Source: Desulfobulbus oligotrophicus (GTDB lineage Bacteria > Desulfobacterota > Desulfobulbia > Desulfobulbales > Desulfobulbaceae). From it: a DNA stretch of 64,000 nt. Of this stretch, positions 9,736 to 17,419 are shown piece by piece. Numbering within the stretch: the first letter of the stretch is position 1; every line of letters starts with the position of its first letter. Both the position numbers and the translations under genes were made by a program. The notes beneath the pieces were generated by a model. It ran no database searches, was not told where the DNA came from, and was given only the letters and a program-made list of their open reading frames with translations. The DNA is taken from contig NZ_CP054140.1 in assembly GCF_016446285.1 (NCBI RefSeq), positions 1,841,501 through 1,905,500 on the forward strand, written 5' to 3'.

Positions 9736-12700
9736 TGCAGACTTTGTCGCTCTCAATCACTGTTATAGTGTGGATAGGGGCTGCAGCAAGAACAGCTCCG
9801 GCGCTGGAGGCCACTATCTCATTCTTATCCTTGACATTGCCATCCTGTGTTCCGATTCGATGATACATCTTAAAGCGGGAGATGAAGTCAACGTAAACCA
9901 ACTCCTCGATAAACCGGATGAGCACACTTTTGTAGAGCCTGCCGCCGAAGTGAATGGTCGAAGACTCGCCAAAGGCCCATGGTGAGAGAAAACGGAGGAT
10001 ATCCTCGTTTAAGATGGCCTGATAGGCATGTGCATCGTATTGGCTGTGGAACTTTACCCGAAAATCGAGCGCCACGGTTTCGTATGCAGGATGGGCCACC
10101 CGGCATCTGACATGCAGTCCGATCAGCGGGGCCAGAAAGTGTTCGATCTCCCGGAGGGTGTTTTCACTTGCCCGCGGCTGCAGTCGGTCAAACAGGTGTT
10201 TGTTGCGGATATCCGGTATCACGACCAGGGAGACGGAGCCCGGCGCCAGTTCATCATAGGCCGGATCACCGAACTGTGTCGGGACAAAGGTATGGCTGAT
10301 GCACTTCACCTTGTGGATGGTGGGAAAGGCCTGCAGAATCAGCCGCTCATAGTCCCAGATGGTGACTGCCCGCTGTTTATGTCGCATCCGTTCACTGACA
10401 CGCAGGTAAAAGGTATGGTCATTTTCCTGGCGGACACCGCCAAATGAGCCGTACGGCTGATCCACGCCTTTAATGCCTGCCGGTTTATCGATCAGTCTGT
10501 TGATGGTTGTTGCCGGCAGAGACGAGCTGAGGTGTGCCGGATCGTTGGCACTGTCCTGCAGCACGGCGCTGATCGCCTGGCTGTGAATACCGGTCAGCCG
10601 GCAGACGGAAGTGTGGTGCAGCCCCTTGGGGAGCTGTGCCTTCAGCCAGTACAGATCGGCATCCAGCAGGGTGTTGCTGGCGTTGATAGCGGCCGGGAGG
10701 TTCATGGTGACGATGCCGGATCGCAGCAGGTCATTGGTCGTGTCGCCGGTCAGAAAATCGTGGTTAAGCAGCTGCCACTCGTTGTTTGCCAGGCTGTACC
10801 AGGCAATGTGCTGATCTTTACCAAAAGTGGGAGCCAGCGGATCTTCACTGCCCTCTGCCGCTGCAAAAAGCAGGGAGAGTGAGCTTGAAGGCCGGGCATC
10901 GGCTATACCGATATAGAGTTCACCTTCCGGTGCGTAGCGCGGCATAACCGTCATCTGCCGGGAGGCTGTGGGGTCTTCGAAGAAGTCGCACTGTTCTTTC
11001 AAAAAGATGTGTTGTTCCGCCTGGCCAAAGGGGTGTTCGTGAAAGAGCTGGATGGCCCGTTTGGTAAAGTTATCGTACTTTTCCTTAGGGGTTGCCTGGC
11101 TGGTAAAGATAAAGGTGTTGGTTGCCGTGGCTGTGTAATCAAGGGAAAAAGAGGCAGCCATCGGTGTGTAGGGGGCGTTGGGCATCTGAAGATCGGAGTT
11201 GCCATTTGCCCTTTGAGTCATCCACAGGGTGAGGAGTTTCGGGTACAGGTCATGGAGAAAGTCCGTCTGCAACACCAGGCGGATAAACCCGGATGCAGTG
11301 GTTGCATTAAAACCGGGCGTCCTGGTCACCAGACTGGCAAAACCGGGGTTAAAGCGAGTCGCCTCAAACCGGTTGGAGATCAGCCGTTTTTTCTGAGCGG
11401 TTTTTGTCTCGTCAGCAACGAGGTAGTTGCGAAGCACGGCCTTATTGATGTTCACGCCCTTACGCATCAGAAGCGGTGGTACACGAAGAGCTGCAGGCGG
11501 TGCATCAGCAGGATCGTGCTCTATGGTGATCGGCGACTCAAAGAGTGCTGCCGTGGTGCCCTGTGATAGTGCCGAATACCAGCTGTTGTTGTTCAGATAC
11601 TGGGGGAGGACGGTAAAATCTGTATCACCGGTGATAATGGGCTCCCCTGTCAATCCATTGTCAAGGTAGCCGGCATAATGCGTTGCCAGGTTATCGGGTT
11701 TGTCTTTCCACTGCATGTGCAGTTGTACCTGCTGCCAGTCTTTTTGAAAAATTTCATGGCTGCCGATATAAAAACCGGCTCCTTTTTTAGGCAGCGGCCC
11801 AAAAGGATGAAAGGGTTTGGACGGATCAAGCCTGCCGTGATCATTTTCCAAAACCACATCCCTGGCCCCGATAACCTGGACGTCGATTTGGGCGCTCTTG
11901 ATAACGGCATGGCTGAAGAGTGAGTAGATCGCGTAGCCACCGGAAGTTCCGGTGTTGACCAGTACCCGCACAACCGGCAGGTTGGTTGTAAATCGCTCAC
12001 CATGGATCTTTTCTTCGTACGGAACAATGGCGGGTTGACCGGCATCAATAGTGGCGGTCAGTTCGCATGTTTTTGTTGTTGTGTCCGGAATGTGTGTCAG
12101 GTTGATTTCCGTGGCCGCTATCCAGTCCTTTTCGCTGGAGAAAAAAACCTGCAGTTCACTGCGGTAGTCTTCTTCTGTCGGTAGAGCAAGTGTATCGGGA
12201 AAGTCGAGATCAAGGGAGAGGGTGATGGTCCGTTCTCCCTCCTGCAGGAGCAGGACCGTGGAGGCAAGCGCAAATCCCAGGGTGGCCGTCGGCCAGCTGT
12301 CGTTACCAAATCCGTTCCAGACCGGCTGCCCGTCTTTAAATTCAGTGCCAAGGCCATCAACAGAGTCTGTCATCTCGGCGTAGCGGACAGAGCCTCCTTC
12401 CTGGTGGTAGATGCTCTTGATCAGGGCCACTTTAGCGCTGTTCACCGTGATTTCGGATTCTGTGGCATAGTGCAGCGGCCGACCTGAAGCATCTTTACCG
12501 CCATCCAGCACACTGCCGGTCGGGACGGTTGTTGCCGCCGCATTTCTGGCCAGCTCAAACAGAACATGTACGCGATCAGGGACTGCCGGTTTTTTACTGA
12601 GTTGCAGCACCTGAGTGTAATAAAAGTCGAGGTGGCGTTTACTCAACCTGTTGAGATGTTCCTGCGAAAACCGCATCAGTTTGAGAAAGGCAAGAAACAG

Positions 12701-13045
12701 CGCGAGATGGGGTTCGTAGTTGCCCCGGAGCGGTCGCTGAAGAATGCGTTCGCGCTCTTCTTCCTCAAGCCACTTCTCCCCGGCAACCAGTGACGCATCC
12801 TTGAGCCACTCTCTGATCTCGTCCTCTGCCTTCATGAACTCCTGCCAGTTACCGTCAGGAACATGGGCATCGGCTGTGGAGAAGTAGTTGAGACGCGCAC
12901 CAAAGTGGTAGGCAAAGCGCATCCAGTCGCGCAGATCAAACTGATGAATCCGGACGTTTTCAGGATCCAGGGCGGCTAAAAATCGCTCGTTCTGCGAGGT
13001 GCCGTCATGCTGGAGCGGATGAGTATGTGTGCAGTCTAGAGTCAT
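9728..13045 (-). CDS. eCIS baseplate wedge protein, Afp11 / baseplate J-like
   Basis: An 1105-aa protein starting at the ATG directly after the gp25-like stop codon (TAA then ATG). The part at about 880-1060, with TIWDYERLILQAFPTIHKVK and a following SLVVIPD segment, matches the C-terminal half of baseplate J-like proteins. The N-terminal part (about 100-140) reads LALFLAFLKLMRFSQEHLN, followed by HLDFYYTQVLQLSKK, which is typical of Afp11-like members. Long beta-rich insertions fill residues 200-560. The role is wedge formation linking spike, tube and sheath. Neighbours in order are PAAR, gp25-like, this gene and Afp12-like, as in other eCIS loci. Confidence 0.87.
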   Translation of the reverse strand: MTLDCTHTHPLQHDGTSQNERFLAALDPENVRIHQFDLRDWMRFAYHFGARLNYFSTADAHVPDGNWQEFMKAEDEIREWLKDASLVAGEKWLEEEERERILQRPLRGNYEPHLALFLAFLKLMRFSQEHLNRLSKRHLDFYYTQVLQLSKKPAVPDRVHVLFELARNAAATTVPTGSVLDGGKDASGRPLHYATESEITVNSAKVALIKSIYHQEGGSVRYAEMTDSVDGLGTEFKDGQPVWNGFGNDSWPTATLGFALASTVLLLQEGERTITLSLDLDFPDTLALPTEEDYRSELQVFFSSEKDWIAATEINLTHIPDTTTKTCELTATIDAGQPAIVPYEEKIHGERFTTNLPVVRVLVNTGTSGGYAIYSLFSHAVIKSAQIDVQVIGARDVVLENDHGRLDPSKPFHPFGPLPKKGAGFYIGSHEIFQKDWQQVQLHMQWKDKPDNLATHYAGYLDNGLTGEPIITGDTDFTVLPQYLNNNSWYSALSQGTTAALFESPITIEHDPADAPPAALRVPPLLMRKGVNINKAVLRNYLVADETKTAQKKRLISNRFEATRFNPGFASLVTRTPGFNATTASGFIRLVLQTDFLHDLYPKLLTLWMTQRANGNSDLQMPNAPYTPMAASFSLDYTATATNTFIFTSQATPKEKYDNFTKRAIQLFHEHPFGQAEQHIFLKEQCDFFEDPTASRQMTVMPRYAPEGELYIGIADARPSSSLSLLFAAAEGSEDPLAPTFGKDQHIAWYSLANNEWQLLNHDFLTGDTTNDLLRSGIVTMNLPAAINASNTLLDADLYWLKAQLPKGLHHTSVCRLTGIHSQAISAVLQDSANDPAHLSSSLPATTINRLIDKPAGIKGVDQPYGSFGGVRQENDHTFYLRVSERMRHKQRAVTIWDYERLILQAFPTIHKVKCISHTFVPTQFGDPAYDELAPGSVSLVVIPDIRNKHLFDRLQPRASENTLREIEHFLAPLIGLHVRCRVAHPAYETVALDFRVKFHSQYDAHAYQAILNEDILRFLSPWAFGESSTIHFGGRLYKSVLIRFIEELVYVDFISRFKMYHRIGTQDGNVKDKNEIVASSAGAVLAAAPIHTITVIESDKVCNE

Positions 13046-13468
13046 TTATTCGGTGCTGAGCAGGTTGGAGCCTTCGTTTGTATAGTAGGGGTAGACAAAG
13101 TTGAACCTGGAGTTGGTTGTTTTCACCCGGTACCTGATAACAATCAGCACAACTCCCTCTGTCTCCCTGGTTGTGTCAATTTCCAGCTGTTCCAGGTGGA
13201 TTCGCGGTTCATGGTACAAGATGGCATGTTCCACCAAGTCCTTGATATAGGTGCGCATGGTCAGGTTCATGGCCTCGAAGGTTATCTCATCGAGGTTGCA
13301 GCCATAGTCAGGTTGCATGATCCGTTCTCCCAGCCGGGTGGAGAGAAGAATTTCAAGGCTGCTGCGAATATCATCTGCATCGGCCAGCATGCCGACACCA
13401 CCGGCTGCACGGTTGAATTCAGGTGGAAATCCCCAGCCCCTGCCGAGAAAGGTGGTCTCTGTACTCAT
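13046..13468 (-). CDS. GPW/gp25-family baseplate protein (Afp9-like)
   Basis: A 140-aa protein that fits the GPW/gp25 family in length and pattern: an N-terminal LGRGWGFPPEF, then ADDIRSSLEILLSTRLGER, then RIMQPDYGCNLDEITFE, and a C-terminal beta region. In T4, P2, T6SS and eCIS machines this protein starts sheath polymerisation at the baseplate. The gene lies 23 bases after the PAAR gene and abuts the baseplate J-like gene with no gap. Placing PAAR before gp25 reverses these two neighbours relative to Afp9-Afp10. Confidence 0.92.
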   Translation of the reverse strand: MSTETTFLGRGWGFPPEFNRAAGGVGMLADADDIRSSLEILLSTRLGERIMQPDYGCNLDEITFEAMNLTMRTYIKDLVEHAILYHEPRIHLEQLEIDTTRETEGVVLIVIRYRVKTTNSRFNFVYPYYTNEGSNLLSTE

Positions 13469-13491
13469 TGCTGTCCTGTGTCCCTGTGGTG

Positions 13492-13785
13492 TTATCCGCC
13501 GATGTCAACTGTTGGAAATCCCGCCACGATCGATCCGCCGTGTGCAGTGGAGTCCCCCATTCTTGCCGCTGGTTTTCCCCCGATAAAGACCGTTGTCGAT
13601 CCCATGGTGACGGTGTCGGGAGGTCCGGCGCAGACACACTGGTCACCGGCCACTGCTGCCGGCAAGCCGCCGATCAGTACGGTCGGCTCACCCGGTGGCA
13701 GAATCGGTCCGCCCACATGGGGTTTAGGGCCGGGATCAACCATCGGGCACACATGGGTATCTGTTATACGGGCGGCAGGCGGCAT
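13492..13785 (-). CDS. PAAR-type spike tip protein (Afp10-like)
   Basis: A 97-aa protein with the glycine- and proline-rich repeats of PAAR proteins: PPAARITDTHVCPM at the start, then several G-x-P turns, VFIGGKPAARMGDSTAHGG and a final GFPTVDIGG. PAAR proteins form a sharp metal-bound cone on the spike trimer. Cysteines and histidines (HVCP, CVCAG, TAHGG) are placed as expected for the bound metal. The gene lies 9 bases downstream of the spike gene, as usual for a tip and spike pair. There is no extension at either end that would suggest a fused effector. Confidence 0.93.
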   Translation of the reverse strand: MPPAARITDTHVCPMVDPGPKPHVGGPILPPGEPTVLIGGLPAAVAGDQCVCAGPPDTVTMGSTTVFIGGKPAARMGDSTAHGGSIVAGFPTVDIGG

Positions 13786-13794
13786 ATTTTTTCT

Positions 13795-15546
13795 CTAATT
13801 GATCTGTACCATGGCTCCTTGCACGGTCAGGGTACCGCCTGCCTTTACTTCAGCACTGGCGGTTCCTTCGACACTCAGGGCGCTCTGTGCCTTCATCTCC
13901 GCGTTCAGGCCGGCAAGGGCAAGGTCCTGTTGCGCTTTAATCTCAATTTTCCCCTGACTTTCCATGACAATCCCATTGCTGTCCATGACCAGTTTGTTCT
14001 GGTGCTCGTCGCTGATGGTGATGGCGTCACTGTCCTCGTCAAGGATGATCGTTTTGCCGCCGGGCGTTTCCACGGTGACAGCCTTTTTTTCATCATCAAA
14101 CAACAGTCGCATATTTGAACGACTGACGTACCCCTTCTGCGGGTTGCTCTCTTCAGCGGTCAGCGGAGCCGGCAGAGCGCTGCTGTGCAGCATGCCGAGC
14201 ACCACGGCATACCGTGGATCATCGTTAATAAAGCCGACAATCACCTCATCACCCACCTCGGGCAGAAAAAAGGTACCCCGTTCATGTCCTGCATCCAGGG
14301 TGGCCAACCGTGCCCACACCCCCTCTTCCGAGGTACTGATGATCGGCAGCCGTACCTTGATACGGTATTCGCTGCCCGGGTCACTGTCGATTTTGGTCAC
14401 CACTCCAGCCTGCAGCCCGTGCAGAGAGGCTGTCAGACCGCCTGCCGGCTGCATATTGATCCTGTTTCTGGTGCTGAACCATTCCGGATCCAGGCCAAAG
14501 AAGATGTCCGTTGTCCAGTCACCGGCGGCAATGAAGTGCTGCGTGGCACTGACATAGACCTTGCCGTTGAAACGGTCGCCAATACCGGCAAGCTCAATGA
14601 TCACCCCGGGTCTGACGGTATGAATGCCTTTGCATTTCACCCGTCCGCGAACTTTGGCCAGTTGACGCTTGACCAGGAGCGCACTCCCCCAGGCTTTGAG
14701 CTCCGCCTCTTCCATGCCACCGCCATGATCCTGAACGTAGTCGGCAAGCCCGATCACCTCAGCCAGTTGCGAGGGAGTGAGGTTGCCGTTCAGGCTGGTG
14801 GCAACAGCTTCTCCCTCTGCAGTCAGCACTGTCTGCTCTGCGGCACTCCATGTTCGGGAGGTGACTTTTTTCAACTGATGCCGGGCATCGATTTCAGCAT
14901 CAAACTCAAGGATGGTTGCCCCGTATTCCAGCGAGAGAACCGGCGACTGATCAAGTTTCGGTGCCTGTACGGAAAAGGTGCCGTCATCACTCAGACAGAC
15001 CTTGCCGTTTGCCTCGGCCCTGGTCAGGATGAAGTCCCAGTCAGTGCAGTTGACCTGCACCAGTTCTTTATGGGTCACGGCTGAGGCTTCTGCCGTGGTG
15101 CTGAACCCGCTGTATGTGCCACTGATCTGGGCAATGGCGTTACTGTCTGTGATGTCGACAAAGTATCTGCTTTTGCGGCCAACGGTCATCTTCACAGCTG
15201 CGTCCCGGCACTCCAGCACCAGTACGCCGTCCCCCTGGCTCCGGATCCGAACGGCATGATTGGTGATGATCCCCTTAAACAGGGAGAGCGAGTCGTTTTG
15301 GTACCCGCACTTGATCTCAATCTTTTTGCCGGGGATAAAGAGTTGATCGTTACTGGCTGTAAACACCCCGCCCGATGCATCACCGTCCAGTATGACGATC
15401 TTTGCCCAGGCAATACGGTTCACCTCCTTTCTGATCGTGATTGAATCGATTTGCCAGGTGCGGGCCAGCTCGTTGCCCTCAATCAGGATGACAGGGGAGA
15501 CCGTGGTGGCGGGCTGGTTGGTGGGCAGTACTCTTTCCTGGGCCAT
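13795..15546 (-). CDS. VgrG-like spike protein (Afp8-like)
   Basis: The ATG at 15546 gives 583 residues (MAQERVLPTN); a TTG at 15558 would overlap the previous gene and is less likely. Residues 1-370 correspond to the gp27-like hub. About 385-460 form the OB-fold with GHERGTFFLPEVGDEVIVGF followed by DDPRYAVVLGMLHS, a strong VgrG/Gp5 signature. About 500-583 contain short repeating beta strands ending in VQGAMVQIN, the needle. No enzymatic domain follows the needle, so this is a structural spike. It lies between the LysM and PAAR genes, the standard eCIS order. Confidence 0.94.
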   Translation of the reverse strand: MAQERVLPTNQPATTVSPVILIEGNELARTWQIDSITIRKEVNRIAWAKIVILDGDASGGVFTASNDQLFIPGKKIEIKCGYQNDSLSLFKGIITNHAVRIRSQGDGVLVLECRDAAVKMTVGRKSRYFVDITDSNAIAQISGTYSGFSTTAEASAVTHKELVQVNCTDWDFILTRAEANGKVCLSDDGTFSVQAPKLDQSPVLSLEYGATILEFDAEIDARHQLKKVTSRTWSAAEQTVLTAEGEAVATSLNGNLTPSQLAEVIGLADYVQDHGGGMEEAELKAWGSALLVKRQLAKVRGRVKCKGIHTVRPGVIIELAGIGDRFNGKVYVSATQHFIAAGDWTTDIFFGLDPEWFSTRNRINMQPAGGLTASLHGLQAGVVTKIDSDPGSEYRIKVRLPIISTSEEGVWARLATLDAGHERGTFFLPEVGDEVIVGFINDDPRYAVVLGMLHSSALPAPLTAEESNPQKGYVSRSNMRLLFDDEKKAVTVETPGGKTIILDEDSDAITISDEHQNKLVMDSNGIVMESQGKIEIKAQQDLALAGLNAEMKAQSALSVEGTASAEVKAGGTLTVQGAMVQIN

Positions 15547-15547
15547 A

Positions 15548-16219
15548 TTACTTTGCAATCGGTGGAAAAATGAGTTGCATGCCGGTTGTCAAGTTTCTGA
15601 AGCTGTCAAGGCCGTTGGCCTTTGCAACTTCGATATAGTATCTGGAGTCACCGTAGATGCGAAAGGCCATGAGCGGCAGGGTGTCTCCGGCTGTGACGGT
15701 ACGGACATGGGTGAGGTCCGGCGAGCTCGCATCCTCTTTGGCCACCCGTTTGGTATCGTCAATTGAGCCGATGAACCCGGCCTTGACCAGTGCCCGTAGA
15801 GGCAGGCCGTCGGATCGGAACAGTTTATAGGTGATATCCAGATTTTCCAGACAGCAGTCAAACTTGAGCGTACCCCAGTAAATACTGAGAAAACGGGGGC
15901 GATGCTTGTCTCCCTTGTACTCAAGGACCAGTTTTTTAAAACGTTCCAGCTCTGATTCAACGCCGTTCTTGTCGTCTTTTGCGCCGTTGATCACGCCGGT
16001 GGCATCAAACAGGAGCTCAAAGTCAAGTTTTTGCGGCTCTATTTTGCTGAACTTGGGGAGTTTTCCCGTTGTTCCCGGTGCCTGTTTCTCAGAAAATTTG
16101 ACAGTGATCTTCTGGGAATAGCTCTCCGGATTGACCAGCACCTCCATCTGATCGTCGGCGCTTTTACGGTCGGCATCGGTATACGAGTAAATTTTCAGTT
16201 TGGAGACATTGGGTGTCAT
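15548..16219 (-). CDS. LysM-containing baseplate protein (Afp7-like)
   Basis: A 223-aa protein from an ATG at 16219 (a TTG lies just upstream). The N-terminal two thirds contain VLVNPESYSQKITVKFSE and FDCCLENLDITYKLF, the pattern of CIS baseplate proteins related to T4 gp53. The C-terminal 50 residues are a LysM-like domain (VTAGDTLPLMAFRIYGDSRY ending in a short MQLIFPP segment). In eCIS this protein joins the tube initiator to the spike hub. Its start overlaps the stop of the DUF5908 gene by one base (TGATG), and it ends 2 bases before the spike start, so the genes are tightly coupled. Confidence 0.92.
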   Translation of the reverse strand: MTPNVSKLKIYSYTDADRKSADDQMEVLVNPESYSQKITVKFSEKQAPGTTGKLPKFSKIEPQKLDFELLFDATGVINGAKDDKNGVESELERFKKLVLEYKGDKHRPRFLSIYWGTLKFDCCLENLDITYKLFRSDGLPLRALVKAGFIGSIDDTKRVAKEDASSPDLTHVRTVTAGDTLPLMAFRIYGDSRYYIEVAKANGLDSFRNLTTGMQLIFPPIAK

Positions 16220-16395
16220 CAACGTTCGTTCCGGAGTCGGATAAGTTCCATGACCTGTTCAACACATTCGGCAATCAACTCGTCCTTGTCAGGCATTCCC
16301 GACTGAACAGTTTCAGCCGCCGGTCCGCTCTCCTGCTCCTGTTCGTTGCGGGTGACGCTGACCCGGATGTTGAGTTCGCGGATTTCAATGGCCAT
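16219..16395 (-). CDS. DUF5908 small eCIS protein (Afp6-like)
   Basis: A 58-aa open frame from an ATG at 16395. It starts MAIEIRELNIRVSVTR, the pattern of the DUF5908 family (a short beta strand of alternating hydrophobic and charged residues), followed by an acidic Gln/Glu-rich linker and a helix, CVEQVMELIRLRNER. DUF5908 proteins are small members of eCIS loci found between tube and LysM genes, exactly the position here. The molecular role is not known. The stop overlaps the LysM start codon. The length makes it easy to miss. Confidence 0.88.
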   Translation of the reverse strand: MAIEIRELNIRVSVTRNEQEQESGPAAETVQSGMPDKDELIAECVEQVMELIRLRNER

Positions 16396-16403
16396 CGGAC
16401 AGA

Positions 16404-16856
16404 TCAGGAAAGAGTAAAGTACTGGTACTGGAGTTCAAAGGTCTCAATGGCCAGGGCATTCTGCTCGGCATTGAGGTCGCTATGACTCCACTTTCTCGGC
16501 CAGGCATGCTTAACGCTCCAGGTCATGAGCGGTTCATGGTTTTCATTGAGTAGCGAGATCGTCAGGTCAACGGGTCGGATGTCCAGCGACAGGAAGGCAT
16601 CGTTGCACCATTGTGTCAGCAACTCCGAATCGCTGATCAACCCTCGCTTTAAGACGAGCACCGGGTACTTTGCCCGCACCGGCAGCACGTGCTCATACCG
16701 GTTTTCACCACCTTCCTTCTTTGTTTCGGTTTCCAGCTCCATGCTGAGGCCGGAGACCGATTGAAAGCGGCTGTCGATCTCTTCCGTACCGATACCGGTG
16801 AACACCACTCGAAAGTGGAAGCCCACCGGTGGGTAGTATTTCCCGCCATCAACCAT
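16404..16856 (-). CDS. eCIS tube protein 2 (gp19-like, Afp5-like)
   Basis: A 150-aa tail-tube-fold protein: YYPPVGFHFRVVF at the start, FQSVSGLSMELETE near residue 35, then the KRGLISDSEL strand pair, and a C-terminal LAIETFELQYQYFTL. The same scheme is present in the neighbouring 143-aa tube gene. In eCIS, the second and shorter-run tube protein (Afp5) forms the first ring that adapts the six-fold tube to the spike; that role is assigned by its position next to DUF5908 and LysM. It shares the repeated segment on endings (LLNENHEPLMTWSVKHAWP) with the other tube, so the two are paralogues. Confidence 0.9.
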   Translation of the reverse strand: MVDGGKYYPPVGFHFRVVFTGIGTEEIDSRFQSVSGLSMELETETKKEGGENRYEHVLPVRAKYPVLVLKRGLISDSELLTQWCNDAFLSLDIRPVDLTISLLNENHEPLMTWSVKHAWPRKWSHSDLNAEQNALAIETFELQYQYFTLS

Positions 16857-16879
16857 GATTACTCACAACGTAAAAAGAG

Positions 16880-17311
16880 TTAGTCGTTCTGAATGACCAA
16901 CCCTTCATGGGCCAGTTCAATGCTCTCAATGGCCACCTCGTTGGCATCACTCTTGAGGTCAGGTGCCTGGATCTTTACCGGCCAAGCCTGCTTGACCTTG
17001 TACGAGACCACTGGTTCATGGTTTTCGTTGAGCAGACTGATGATGAGGTCCCGGCGTTCAATGGTGTTGAGTTTTACCGAGTTGAGCCAGTCGTGATATT
17101 CATTGTCACTGGCAAAAATCCCCCGTTTCAGGGTGATATTGCCATACTTGTGCAGGCCGGGCATCTTGATCTTGCTGTACTCCGGACTGCTGCCTTCCCG
17201 GTATTCGATGACTTCGTTTTCAATGGTCAGGCCCGTTACTTCAGTAAAACCGATGCGGGTGCCGCCCCACTGTACCTGGAAGTGAAACTTAGGAATCGGA
17301 TAGGTTGCCAT
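16880..17311 (-). CDS. eCIS tube protein 1 (gp19-like, Afp1-like)
   Basis: A 143-aa inner-tube protein with the T4 gp19/Hcp-like pattern: PKFHFQVQWGGTRIGFTEV, followed by TGLTIENEVIEYREG and the LKRGIFASDNEYHDWLN helix. Hexameric rings of this protein stack to form the conduit. The C-terminus (VAIESIELAHEGLVI) is the interface strand. Its paralogue follows after a 23-base gap. It is the first tube gene after the sheath genes, so it is probably the main tube subunit; this is inference from position. Confidence 0.92.
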   Translation of the reverse strand: MATYPIPKFHFQVQWGGTRIGFTEVTGLTIENEVIEYREGSSPEYSKIKMPGLHKYGNITLKRGIFASDNEYHDWLNSVKLNTIERRDLIISLLNENHEPVVSYKVKQAWPVKIQAPDLKSDANEVAIESIELAHEGLVIQND

Positions 17312-17419
17312 AGTGGATCACTTGTCAGTTAAAGTTGGATGTATCTGCCGGTATCCGTCCAGTGTGGAGGAAACCGACCGGATGAACCTGTGGTTCTCAG
17401 ACTGCAACTACGTGTTGTG

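Noticed and set aside
8782-9768. Long plus-strand open frame (328 codons) opposite the Afp12-like gene
   Set aside because: Antisense shadow of a gene with clear signature motifs; no ribosome-binding site or family match.
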